Under the pieces are notes generated by a model that was not told the DNA's origin, ran no database searches, and worked only from the letters and a program-made list of their open reading frames with translations. A stretch of DNA of 64,000 bases from Toxotes chatareus. Taxonomy: Eukaryota; Chordata; Actinopteri; Toxotidae. Every line of letters begins with the position of its first letter. Positions within the stretch are counted from its first letter, which is position 1. The stretch is taken from positions 16,413,035 to 16,477,034 of the forward strand of contig CM028903.1 in NCBI GenBank assembly GCA_016801885.1. The letters run 5' to 3'. The translations under genes were made by a program, and so were the position numbers. Shown here piece by piece: positions 23,144 through 30,840 of the stretch.

Positions 23144-25932
23144 ATCTCATTTCATGTGACCTGCCTCCCCTGACAGAGCTGTTATGAGAGTAACAGTTCA
23201 TTTATTTGTGCTTTTCTTCTCCTGTGCCTCCTAAGAGCAAATCTACTGGGCCTCAAGTCCCACCACAGTGTCTTCCTCAGCACTTTGCTCATAAACTTTT
23301 ACATCTGTGCTTGTAATTACAGAGCTACAAGCAGCAGTCAGCTTATGAGAGGCCCGTAAATGTTAAGTATGTGTGTGTGTGTGTGTGTCCCTGAATGACA
23401 TGCACAATATAGAAATACGTGTAGGAAAATATTAAAACATCACCCTTCACAACAGTGTGGCTGAGCTGAAGATGCAACACTTACACAGATTAATGGCTTG
23501 GCAGAGAGTTGCTGTTGTATTCTCGTCCCATTACTGTACGATCTGCAATTTACAGGCTGATGAATTTTCAAACTACATTCCTAATGAGCTCCCACAGAAA
23601 CACTTAAATCTATATTTAATTCAATTAACACTCCTAGCCATTCATCATCTTTGCTGGCACTAATAGGGCTTATTATAAAACACAGTAAATTATTCATTCT
23701 CCCTGTGAACCCAGAAATCCATTCTCCAAGGTCACATGCTGGACTGAACCTGCAGAAACAACCATGTCTGTGCTTGGCATTAAAGCTGAGTGGCTGGCAG
23801 TCAAAGCGTGTGTGTGTGTACATACAGAATATGCTTACATTTGTGTGTGCATGTGTAGGCTGTGTACACGTGAGTGTGTCAGCACATGCGGGAGAGAGAG
23901 GGAGAGAGAGGGAGAGAGCATGTGTTGAAAAGTGATTTTAGCAATGAATTGTACACCTATAAACGACTGTTGATCTCTGGACCTCTGAAAGATGAATGTG
24001 CGTATGGATGCTTCAGCAACACACACTCCAGCGCAACCCACTAGATCTGTCAACCCAACACCCTTATGTGATGAGTTAATTTGCTCTGTTAAATATGTAA
24101 TCCAAGCAGTAAAAGAGATACAATAACAGTGGAGGTACCATAAACCCACTGAACCGAATCAAAGTGCCTCTCCCTGTCTCTCTCTCCCTCTTATCTAACA
24201 CCTCAGACAGTTACTGAAAGATTAAAGGAGAGATTAAACTAAACTTTCAGCACAGGCAGGGTGTGGAGATTTGGCAAATTCAAGCAGGAATTTATGTGGT
24301 ATATACGGAACAGGCTGGCAATGGAGACATAGTCCATTATTCAACTTCATCACAGTAAGAAAGGATAACTCAAATCACTACATCAGGCCCAGGCAATGAT
24401 AGCAGAGATAACATTGTATTATTCAGCTTCCTATTACATTATCCTGTGCACATTTTTCCTGATAGCAGCTATAAAATCAAATAGATTCACACTTGGAGAA
24501 GATTGCTATTACATTAAAATAATAGTTATGCCAATCATAATCCTAGAGGGGCCCGAGGTGAGCAAATGTAACAGTGCGAATGTGAGTTAAATATGGATTT
24601 TTTTTAGCCCTGTGTGCGGGTAATTTAAACAGAGGAGGAAGAATAATGGAGCCTGTGGAGACAAGTCAGACCTTAGACCTGTTGAGAACACAGTGGGGAT
24701 CCCAGAGAACTGCTACTCTGTCTCTGGGGACAAGCAGAGACTAGTGAATATCCTCACTGTTTGACCACACCTGCAATATTTTTAGATCTTGTCATACAAG
24801 ATACTTTTTATAGTCAAATAAAAAGTTTTTGTTATTTATTGTGCTGTTATTTATTGCCGTGTAGAATTTTAGAAAATATATATCTACAGATTTCAGTCAT
24901 ATTTTTCAGTAATTCTTCAAATTATCAAATGTCACTGTGACCTAGACATTTTCATTCACAGGGAATTGAAACAACATTATTACTTTTGTGAAGAAATAAC
25001 ACAGCCTTGTAATGGAGGATAGTTTTGTTTGTAATGTTGTTATTTACACACACCTGACCACAAATTAAAGCTGTACTAATCAATATTTTATGGATCAAAT
25101 TACTTTGTGTAATGTCAGGGGCTAACACTCACAGCTTCCCCACAGCTTTACAGAGCATCTTAGTGTCTTTGTTTTGTTCTTTTGTTCAACTGAAGTGTTT
25201 TAGTTTAGAGTCACCAGTCTTGTTTAGCAATAAAAGGTCTAATAAACCTTTTCAGTTGGCCAAAGAAATTAAATCAATGCTATTTTCATTATTGTCTAAC
25301 AACAAGTAATAATATCACTGAGCATGGAGACACACTGTAATTTAACTAAACCTTAATTCGTCTCTCCTGTGCGTTCCCTCCTAGGGGGAGAGTTGGTCCA
25401 CTTGCCGCCTTACCTCCGTATGGACTTCCTGTTGAACCGTGGTGTGCCACTGGCAGCCCGAGGTGGAGGAGTCAGCAGCAGCAGTGGCAGCAGCAGCAGT
25501 GGAGGAGGAGGGGGAGGAGGTGGAGGAGGAGCAGGAGCGGCAGCAAGTGGAGTTGGCGCTGGTGCTACAGGGGAAACAAGAGGAGGAGGTGGAGGAGGAG
25601 GAGGAGGAGGAGCCATGGGCCAGACCTGCCTGGAACCCCAGAGGAGCCGTACCCTGAAGAGGCCACCTCCCATGGAGCCCACCCCCATGGAAGTGCCCTC
25701 ACCCAGGGAGGTGCAGCAGTGGCAGCCAGGAACTGCCTCCACCCTCCCCCACAGGGATGTCCGGGAGAGGGGAGAGGCCCGGGGTGAGGTCCGGGCGGAG
25801 GTCCCCTCCTCGGGAGACCTTGCCCAAGCACAGGCTGCCAAGCTCAGCACCTCCCAGGAGTCACTGCTGGACTCCAGAGGACACCTGAAACAGAGCAACA
25901 ACCCCTATGCCAAGTCTTACACTCTGGTATAA
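5289..25932 (+). CDS. dscam: dscam, 3' part (22 exons): Down syndrome cell adhesion molecule
   Basis: Dscam is a type I neuronal membrane protein that binds homophilically and guides self-avoidance, axon and synapse patterning. Joined exons: 5289-5485, 6005-6101, 6453-6581, 6724-6891, 7727-7797, 7973-8216, 8859-9005, 9942-10097, 10241-10374, 10629-10782, 11157-11274, 11410-11576, 12355-12453, 13849-14037, 14388-14678, 16522-16698, 17250-17280, 17526-17641, 17814-17963, 20035-20235, 20681-20983, 25385-25932. They give 1295 residues, numbered here from the split first codon: Ig9 1-98, FNIII-1 99-197, FNIII-2 198-302, FNIII-3 303-403, FNIII-4 404-499, Ig10 500-594, FNIII-5 595-690, FNIII-6 691-787, membrane helix about 812-833, cytoplasmic tail 834-1295. 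All joins keep frame, and all introns but one are GT-AG. The tail, with its AKSYTLV end, matches my memory of human DSCAM better than DSCAML1, and pcp4 lies next door. Fish have dscama and dscamb; I cannot tell which this is. Signal peptide and Ig1-Ig8 exons are outside the window. Confidence 0.96.
6005..6101 (+). CDS. dscam: dscam exon: second part of Ig9
   Basis: Acceptor TCTGTAG precedes IMPTVREDSGFFSCHAINSF. The motif DSGFFSC supplies the second Ig cysteine. The exon ends LTVQ plus one base before GTAAAC and completes the last extracellular Ig domain before the fibronectin block. Confidence 0.95.
6453..6581 (+). CDS. dscam: dscam exon: FNIII-1, first half
   Basis: The exon reads EPPDPPEVEIREVKDRTIAL with the FNIII tryptophan (LRWTMGFDG), then ITGYDIECKNKS. 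It is phase 1 at both ends; donor is GTAGAC at 6582. This is the first of four fibronectin type III repeats between Ig9 and Ig10. Confidence 0.95.
6724..6891 (+). CDS. dscam: dscam exon: FNIII-1, second half
   Basis: After CCTCTAG the exon reads ASWLSAQVTKDVSPQLN and IDLHPSSTYNIRMVAKN, the typical F/G-strand tyrosine region of FNIII. It ends ITTDEA before donor GTTAGT at 6892. Confidence 0.95.
7727..7797 (+). CDS. dscam: dscam exon: FNIII-2, first part (71 nt)
   Basis: A short exon beginning with the end of the split Ala codon and reading PDGPPQDVTLEPTSPQSIKV then SWK. It ends in phase 0. Its donor, AAG|GTGCAG at 7798, is weaker than its neighbours, but the frame and the family sequence demand it. 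Confidence 0.93.
7973..8216 (+). CDS. dscam: dscam exon: FNIII-2, remainder (244 nt)
   Basis: Acceptor ATTTTGCAG precedes PPQKHLQNGVIRGYQVGYRE, then LDNLKKFTQYSVVVQAANRA and GTGPSSQQ. Donor GTAAGG at 8217 follows the first base of a split codon that becomes Val in the next exon. Confidence 0.96.
8679..8733. repeat. Perfect 19-bp inverted repeat (hairpin) in dscam intron
   Basis: The arm AAGGTTCTTTCAATAAAGA at 8679-8697 pairs perfectly with TCTTTATTGAAAGAACCTT at 8715-8733 across a 17-base loop. It lies 126 bp upstream of the exon at 8859. It is probably a MITE remnant. Confidence 0.85.
8859..9005 (+). CDS. dscam: dscam exon: FNIII-3, first half
   Basis: The exon reads VPSRPPENVLAVAKSPEVIS, then LSWMPLPREALNGNLQGYRV and IYWANLPDG. 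Donor GTATTG is at 9006. Phase 1 on both sides allows a Glu codon to form with the next exon. Confidence 0.95.
9942..10097 (+). CDS. dscam: dscam exon: FNIII-3, second half
   Basis: After TTGTGTCAG the exon reads ELGEIRNVTTNQPSLELDGL, then YTNYSIQVLAFTNAGDGVRS and a TKED end. Donor GTATGG is at 10098. The NVTT and NYS sequons are potential N-glycosylation sites. Confidence 0.95.
10241..10374 (+). CDS. dscam: dscam exon: FNIII-4, first half
   Basis: The exon reads VPGPPAGVKAAASSSSVVFV, then SWLPPLKLNGIIRKYIVFCS. It ends in phase 0 with LHPM before GTAATA at 10375. The last residues are the most divergent part of this domain from human as recalled. Confidence 0.94.
10629..10782 (+). CDS. dscam: dscam exon: FNIII-4, second half
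   Basis: Acceptor CTTTACAG precedes VMSEFEASPDAYFYRIPNLA, then QYSIWVVAVTAAGHGNNSEK. It ends EPLAK plus one base before GTACAC at 10783 and closes the first fibronectin block. Confidence 0.95.
11157..11274 (+). CDS. dscam: dscam exon: Ig10, first half
   Basis: The exon reads APARILTFNGTVTTPWMKDI, then the first Ig cysteine (VLPCKAVGD) and core tryptophan (IKWLKG). Donor AA|GTAAGT at 11275 leaves two bases that form Asn with the next exon. The junction seems to add one residue relative to human as recalled. Confidence 0.94.
11410..11576 (+). CDS. dscam: dscam exon: Ig10, second half (GC donor)
   Basis: The exon reads TNGTPTPVLVDGRRSIHGNG, then the DSGNYSC motif with the second Ig cysteine. 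It ends LNLQVQ plus G. The following intron begins GCAAGT at 11577, a non-canonical GC donor in its usual AAG|GCAAGT context. The nearest GT (11581) would shift frame into an early stop. Confidence 0.94.
11577..12354 (+). other. dscam: GC-AG intron of dscam
   Basis: The intron begins GCAAGT and ends CATATCCGCAG. A strong AAG upstream compensates for the GC, which is the usual context for this rare class. No GT nearby gives an open frame. Confidence 0.9.
12355..12453 (+). CDS. dscam: dscam exon: FNIII-5, first part (99 nt)
   Basis: After ATATCCGCAG the exon reads VPPDQPRLTVTKTTTTSITL, then SWIPGDNGGSSIR. Donor GTGAGA at 12454 is followed within 10 bases by a long CA/TA microsatellite in the intron. 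Confidence 0.95.
12463..12552. repeat. (AC)n-(AT)33 compound microsatellite next to a splice donor
   Basis: AC dinucleotides (12463-12482), a short ATACAT bridge, then 33 AT units (12487-12552). The tract begins 10 bases after the donor of the FNIII-5 exon. Confidence 0.95.
12553..13848 (+). other. dscam: dscam intron, mostly unique
   Basis: It contains a degenerate second copy of the 'acagacattcatgg' repeat (about 13085-13260: CCATGAAATTCGGTGCTA, CCCAGAGGATGAATTTGAAT). A short TTAC tract (about 13267-13288) follows. I see no gene in it. Confidence 0.6.
13849..14037 (+). CDS. dscam: dscam exon: FNIII-5, remainder
   Basis: The exon reads [20 protein letters not shown], then [20 protein letters not shown] and ISEIIEAKTHGK. 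It is nearly identical to the family here. Donor is GTAGGG at 14038. Confidence 0.96.
14388..14678 (+). CDS. dscam: dscam exon: FNIII-6 (291 nt)
   Basis: A single exon holds the whole sixth fibronectin domain. It reads EPQFAKEHELFTSINSTRAR, then LVGWNNGGCPITSFVLEYRA, then LYDLQEATWYELQMKVTNSA. It ends LNADG plus one base of Ser before GTGAGT at 14679. This is the last extracellular domain before the membrane. Confidence 0.96.
15462..15542. repeat. (TG)n(GA)n compound microsatellite
   Basis: TG units run from 15462 to about 15504, then GA units to 15542. This is a common fish microsatellite type, located in the intron between the FNIII-6 and transmembrane exons. Confidence 0.95.
15800..16005 (+). 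repeat. Degenerate fish SINE-type repeat ending in (ATGG)n
   Basis: Recognisable phrases: TTTTCTCCCACCCTCTCTGA, GGTCAGGTGAACTGGAAAT, GGGCTCCAGACTGCTGTGAC and TTTAGAAAATGGATGGATGG. This is the order seen in a widespread fish interspersed element whose 3' tail is ATGG repeats. The 5' limit is uncertain. Confidence 0.65.
16522..16698 (+). CDS. dscam: dscam exon: juxtamembrane and transmembrane helix
   Basis: The exon reads TIPPLLKTGD and a short Ser/Gly linker, then a hydrophobic stretch from MVVTITSILVVA to FIMLMVL (16593-16658), then the stop-transfer cluster KRRRREQRLKRLR. This is a single-pass type I anchor with positive residues on the inside. Donor is GTGAGT at 16699. Confidence 0.96.
17250..17280 (+). 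CDS. dscam: dscam microexon (31 nt), start of cytoplasmic tail
   Basis: A 31-nt exon between ACTTCACAG and GTATGT encodes DAKSLAEMLM plus two bases of Ser. It is too short to find without the protein family as a guide. Both splice sites are good and the frame is kept. Confidence 0.93.
17526..17641 (+). CDS. dscam: dscam exon: cytoplasmic tail
   Basis: After CTCCTCAG the exon reads KNTRTPDTVNKQQQTLRMHI then DIPRAQLLIEERDTMETI. Donor is GTACGA at 17642. No catalytic motif is present; this is part of the signalling tail that in mammals recruits adaptor proteins. Confidence 0.95.
17814..17963 (+). CDS. dscam: dscam exon: cytoplasmic tail
   Basis: The exon reads DDRSTVLLTDNDFGETNKQK, then TVTHTVHYQSLSQATGPLVD and VSDARPGT. 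Donor is GTGAGT at 17964. The final base forms Asn with the next exon, 2.1 kb downstream. Confidence 0.95.
17964..20034 (+). other. dscam: dscam intron, 2.1 kb, nothing else recognised
   Basis: AT-rich sequence with short CA tracts near 18480-18520 and 18780-18860. The open frames on either strand show no domain or family resemblance. Confidence 0.55.
20035..20235 (+). CDS. dscam: dscam exon: cytoplasmic tail
   Basis: After CTCACTAG the exon reads NPTARRTAKAGPAAARSRYA, then QWTLNRPHPTSSSHTLTTDW and ESDSYSVSPSQDT. It has no predicted fold and is rich in Ser/Thr/Arg. Donor is GTAGAG at 20236. Confidence 0.95.
20681..20983 (+). CDS. dscam: dscam exon: cytoplasmic tail (303 nt)
   Basis: The exon reads [20 protein letters not shown], then [20 protein letters not shown] and TECFISDTSSEQMTAGTNDY. 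This is the most conserved block of the tail in vertebrates; the [16 protein letters not shown] part looks helical. It ends AVPKAHRP plus one base before GTGAGG at 20984. Confidence 0.96.
20984..25384 (+). other. dscam: dscam last intron, 4.4 kb
   Basis: It holds TACTGTACTATA-type short repeats (about 21209-21262), a Tc1 remnant (22611-22770), CT and TG microsatellites (23111-23143, 23368-23387) and a GGGAGAGA tract (23890-23918). No coding exon is recognised. Confidence 0.6.
22611..22770. mobile_element. Short degenerate Tc1-like transposon remnant
   Basis: TACACTACATGGCCAAAAGT, GTGTGATTGTTGAACACCTC and CTTTATGGAGCTTACTATGT match parts of a well-known teleost Tc1 family, in order but with large internal deletions. 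No transposase frame survives. Confidence 0.65.
25385..25932 (+). CDS. dscam: dscam last coding exon, PDZ-ligand C terminus
   Basis: After CTCCTAG the exon reads GELVHLPPYLRMDFLLNRG. A Ser/Gly/Ala-rich stretch follows (25444-25617) with two runs of ten glycines. The conserved frame then resumes with GQTCLEPQRSRTLKRP, TSQESLLDSRGHLK and NNPYAKSYTLV, then TAA at 25930-25932. The T-L-V end is a class I PDZ ligand. The acceptor at 25383-25384 is preferred; a second AG at 25389-25390 would drop two residues. Confidence 0.96.
25444..25617 (+). repeat. dscam: In-frame Ser/Gly low-complexity insertion in dscam tail
   Basis: Fifty-eight codons between LLNRG and GQTCLEPQ, made mainly of AGC/AGT and GGA/GGT/GGG triplets. 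The human protein as I recall it has about ten residues here. The mix of synonymous codons within the glycine runs suggests an old trinucleotide expansion kept in frame rather than a recent pure-repeat slip. The coding strand is purine-rich (GGA repeats). Confidence 0.85.
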
Positions 25933-26790
25933 CACTGGGACACACAGCAGACTGCTTCAGACAGCAGGACTACTGCAGACACACTGGAGGAGGAAGGACA
26001 GGAGACAGACGACAGGCACAGGATGGACAGTTTTCCACAACAGAAATTGTTGTATATAGAGCCGTTTCTGACATGCGTCTGAAGTGGATGCTTTTCTTTG
26101 AGTCTGTCTTTCTTTCTTTCACTCTTTTCTTTCTTTCCTCTGTCGCTCTTCTCTGTTGCTTTCACACTTTTCATTCTCTCACACCTCGCTCCTCTTCTGA
26201 TGAATTTTCTCTCACAGTTTTTATTTTCTACTTGAGTATTCTTTTATTCTAAAGTGACAACATATGAGGATTGCCAAAATGATTTATTTAAAATTTGAGA
26301 AAGAGAAAAAATACTATTGAATTTATATCAAGGACAATTATAGTCATTATTATTATTACTATTATTATTATATAAAAACAGAAAATATCTAAAAAACAAG
26401 AAAGGAAAGGGAGGAGGACTCTGGAGCACTCTGCAGGAGAACATTGCTTTCTTAATTTATTTTTATTTTATTGTCGCAGTGTGATGAAATCTGTGATTGG
26501 GTAACTGAGGGGGTTTTTAGCACTACGAAGAGCCAATAGAGGAGAAGAAGAGTGATGCAGGATACGACCGCCAATCGTAATGTTTTTCAACCTTTCTGAT
26601 GACTGCATGGCGACTGATCAAATGACAATTAATAGGAATGGCTGGAAATCCAAAAAAAAAAAAAAAAAAAGAGAATTTTTGTCACACTATGAAATTATAC
26701 AATGTGAATATATATAAAGAGATCACTTTTATTTGTGGATATTACGGGGAAAATGATTTGGTTAATAAAGTCCTTAGTCATGTTTGCACA
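25933..26790 (+). other. dscam: dscam 3' UTR
   Basis: AT-rich sequence after the TAA. It includes a TTCTTTC-rich tract (about 26100-26150), a TTA/TAT trinucleotide tract (26345-26372) and an A-run (about 26651-26670). It ends near the polyadenylation signal at 26764. The exact cleavage site is not visible; 26790 is an estimate. Confidence 0.7.
26764..26769 (+). terminator. dscam: Polyadenylation signal AATAAA for dscam
   Basis: A canonical AATAAA hexamer about 830 bases after the dscam stop, followed within 20-50 bases by GT-rich sequence (CATGTTTG, ATATGTGTC). It is the first canonical hexamer I find after the stop. Confidence 0.7.
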
Positions 26791-27519
26791 CATCCGACTT
26801 TGATTCATATGTGTCAAGACGAACGTCCCTCCCTGTTCTTGACTGTTTCTTACTTCCTTGTCCATCCTTTCTTTCTGCTGTCCTTTGTCCTGCTTTCTAT
26901 AACTTTGTACATTCATTTTACATTTTCTACTGAGAGCAGTCACTGACACAAAAACACAGTAATTGTGCTCGGTAAGATTTGAAATGGACCAACCTCAAAT
27001 CTAAATCTGATTATTCACAGCTCATGCCACCACCAAAAGTAATGAAAATGATTGATATTATTATCAAATGATGTTGGTGCAGTCATTTTAATGCAAAGTA
27101 GGTCTATGGTTCTCAATGGTTTTTGACTTGTGTCCCCTGAAAACAAAGCAATACATGTGACCCAGTGTTTAATGGGCTGTATGTATGAATAATATTTCCC
27201 CGATCACATTTGAAAAATTGGGGGGGCCTCAAGGGGTAAAAACCTGAAGCCCAGATATTTCACAAGTAAAGACTAAAAATCTAAATATGATTTTGTGTTG
27301 CAGAATATGTTTTGGATCGAATTCCATCCCATTAATCATCTCGTGATCCCTCAGGTTTGTGTTGTGACTGATTCGTTTGGGTAAAAAGTTCATTCGTTTT
27401 TCTGTCAGCACTGCCTTCTCTGATATAATTCTGTCACACTCATCATTTAACCCTCACTTTTTTTTTCCTCTTTTCACTTCACTCTTTTTGTGTTTGTGAG
27501 TACAACACAATCTTCATCT

Positions 27520-27890
27520 TAAGGGTTGATTGAAGGCAACTGGACTTGAAGACGTTTCACCTCTCATTCAAGAAGCTTCTTCAGTTCTAGAGACTGGTTA
27601 GAGAGCCCAAACATTTAAACTCGTCCCTATCCCACCTAGTGGGTGGTTCCTCTAGGAGCAATTGTAACCACTTTGTGGAACGTTGACACCTTGGGTGGCG
27701 CCTGCTGGGCTGCCTCAAGTGGAATCGTTAGCACCTGAGGGTACTTAGGTTGATTGTGGAAACTAAGCATCATGTGAGTCGTTATAGGTACCCCGCTCAG
27801 ACACCAGCTGTCATCTAACTACCTATAACGCAGAGGTGAAACGTCTTCAAGCTTCAAACAACAAGTCCAGTTACCTTCAATCAACCCTTA
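27520..27890. mobile_element. 371-bp foldback MITE
   Basis: Terminal inverted repeats of 29 bp with one mismatch (27520-27548 and 27862-27890) begin TAAGGGTTGATTGAAGG. A second inverted pair lies inside (AAGACGTTTCACCTC at 27549-27563; GAGGTGAAACGTCTT at 27833-27847). There is no open frame. It is a non-autonomous DNA element of a type common in fish. Confidence 0.85.
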
Positions 27891-29518
27891 GGATACGATG
27901 ACCTGGATGAATGAGAACTTGCACAGACAACACAATCTTCACTGCACTGATTGCACTGAGGAACAACTACACTGAAGTCATGTGAATCCATTTTTACAGA
28001 TTAGTGCTTGTAGCCAAAATGCTCCCTAGTGTGACCTGTCAGACACCGCTGACCCGCTGTCCTGAGGGTTGTATGGTCCAAGGGTCAAACCACTAAAGAG
28101 GCAACTGTGGTAATCCAGTATATTTATTAACTGAGATCCCACAATTCAATTTAGTACTGAAGAAAAAGTCATTGACTAAGCATCAAAAATGTCATGCTAA
28201 GTATTTTTTTTACCATATTTTACTGACACAGATCTGTTGCTTGAATATGTAAAGTCAAAGTCCACTGATTTTAAATGTCAGTTTACTAATCATGAGAAGT
28301 TAAAAAAAAAAAAAAAGTCATCCGTGGCTCTAAAGGTACTGTATCAAGTTTGGAAAAATAACCCCGATGATGCTGATGTGTAGTCTCAAAGTCTTGGGCT
28401 CAGAGACTGCACCGCAAACTAGGACAAAGGCATTCATCTGGCAGGAAGGGTCTAATGAAAGATGCCACTGAGTTGAATTATGTAAAGTTTAGCACCCATT
28501 TTTTTTATAGCTGAGGGACTAAACATCACAGTTTCCCTGCCTTTTTGACAATGATTTTGACCATTTGGTTTAAAACCTGTCAACCCCCTCCAACTTTGTG
28601 GACATGTAATACTAAACTTTAAAGCACTACACTGTAAGTGCTAATAGAATGAACGTAATTTAGACATAAATAGATCAGTTTCTGTTTACATGTACTTTAC
28701 ATTTCCAACCCAAAGATTTTGCTTAGAATTCTGTATGCAAGACAATTATAACAGTTGTGTATTTACAAAAAAAGGATTGGGTTTGAAGCCTGTTTAAAAA
28801 TAACAAAAATGAGGATGATAAGGGTAATTTTGAAGACTTTTATTTCTCTTAGTGTAAAGTGATGGACAGGAAGTAGAAGAAATATTTTCATGTTAATATA
28901 TACAACATATTTAATTAACGTGTATATTTTCAGATGAATATACCACACAAACTGAGCTCAAGGACATGTTTACTGAGCAGGATTATTCATGTGTTGTCAT
29001 ATGAACAGCAGCAAATGGCAAATTAATAAGAGGGGAGCTCTCCAACTCTCCTGGCTGTGTCCACACACCAGCAGGAAGCATGTAAAGGTGAAGACAAACC
29101 TTGGCAGGGAAAAAAATGAACTAGCACTCTTCTTAAAAAACAGACATTTAGAACAGGTTTGTGTTGATGCCGCTAGGTCTGATCAACAGATGGCGCTGTG
29201 CAGTCACTGATTTGAGTCCGTTTGCTGCTAATGAGCAGTGAGCTTGTGGTCTTTGAGGAGGTGGAAAGGGATGGTTCAGCACCGAAACTGTTTGTGACAA
29301 CCTGGAGAGAGACATCAAGGGTAACCCAGCAGTCTGTTCCAGTGTGTGTGTGTGTCTGCCATTTGCAGGAGAGCACCACCCTGAGCACGATGAATTATTC
29401 ATGCCAGCGCTGAGACTGGGTCGTAGATCAGGTTTACACTGTCACACTGATGGCCACAGAGCAGGAGAATGTGGAAGAGACAGCAGAGGCAGGGGAAACC
29501 TTGCATGCACACACATGC

Positions 29519-29570
29519 ACCAATCAGCCACAACATTAAAACCAGTTACTTAATGTTGTGGCTGATTGGT
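29519..29570. repeat. Perfect 21-bp hairpin, Tc1-type terminus
   Basis: Two perfect 21-base arms (29519-29539 and 29550-29570) flank the 10-base loop AACCAGTTAC. The arm begins ACCAATCAGCCACAACATTA, which is the terminal sequence of a familiar teleost Tc1/mariner family. The interior of the element is gone. Confidence 0.8.
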
Positions 29571-30349
29571 ATAAATACACCACTATAGTACTTATTTAAT
29601 AAAGTATTCTCTATCTCTATCTATCTAGTAATCTCTAGGGAAATCAGTTCCATGGATGTAGAATAAAGCTTTCGTGTAGATCAGCAGAACATGTAGGAAC
29701 ATTAGATGTTGTTTTATCCTGTTCGATATGGTGTGTGCCTCTGTCAAAATCACCCGCTGCATGTTTGAGTACATGTATGCTGTCAACCTGCTGATCCACC
29801 AGCAAAAACTTCATGCAGTTACTAAAAAAATGGTTCTGAGAAAATGGTCCTTCTACAGATAAAATTTACTGTGTGTGAATGACAATAATTGCAGTTTCTT
29901 TTTAGATCTGTAGACCCCACTCACTGGTGTGTGGTAGCATAATGAAGATAGATGGCCCACCTGCACACTGAGAGTACTTTATGACTGTGCAGTTGCCCTA
30001 ATACATTAGGAAGAAGCAGGATGGCGTGTGACTCGCCTCCTGGCTGCAGGCCATTATCACACCTCCCACCGTGCTCAGCAGCCAGAGAGAGAGAAACTGA
30101 AATAGAGAAAGGGAAGAAGAGTTTTCAAGTCTAATAAGATTGTGAAGTGGTCCCCCAACCTTTTTTGTTTAATGCAACCCCCACATGAATTCAAGTATCC
30201 CTTAAGCAACGCCCCCCCTGTTCAAAATGCAAATGTGAGCTGATTTTGAGGTGGATGTTCTGACACTGTTAGTTAAATATAAAAATGGATACTGCTCCAG
30301 TACTTTTTCATACAACTGAACTGTTAGTGTTTAGGTTGGTTTGGTCAAA

Positions 30350-30840
30350 TTTGCATATGTGCTATCCAAATGGATGTTTTATCCATTACTTTTTATTTTT
30401 TATCTCTCTACTTCATCCATTTATCACATTTACCAAACTTTCATCCATTTTTCTTTCAGCTCTTCCACTCTTTTAACTACTTTTAGCTTTTTCATTTATC
30501 CAGTTCTTTTAGTCATTTCAGAACACTATAGCACTGTAACCATTATTTTAGTGTTCTACAACTAAAGATGGCTGCTATTTTTCAATTTCAACCATTTATC
30601 CATTAATTTTAGCTTTCCATTTCAACGGTTGTCCAGTATTTTTAGCTACCTATTTTACCATTTATGCATCACCGTCAATTTAATTCTTCATTCTTCCATT
30701 CTTGATTTTAGATATCTATCATTTAGCTTACATTTCGCCATGTCAACAACTGCTCCTTTCTTCAAGCTTCTTCAATTTGTCCACTATAGCACTCCAGTAC
30801 TTTTAGTTTAATGTTTGCACTGTTTGTTCCATTACCTTTA
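30350..30840. repeat. Degenerate tandem repeat region
   Basis: Phrases like CATCCATTTATC, ACTTTTAGCTTTT, TTTCAACCATTTATCCATTA and AGTATTTTTAGCTACC recur every 30-60 bases. This suggests an old decayed minisatellite. The period is too irregular to define by eye. Confidence 0.45.

Noticed and set aside
25410..25901. 163-codon open frame on the - strand, proline-rich
   Set aside because: It is the antisense shadow of the GGA/AGC-rich dscam last exon. Its proline and leucine runs are just the complement of the glycine and serine codons.
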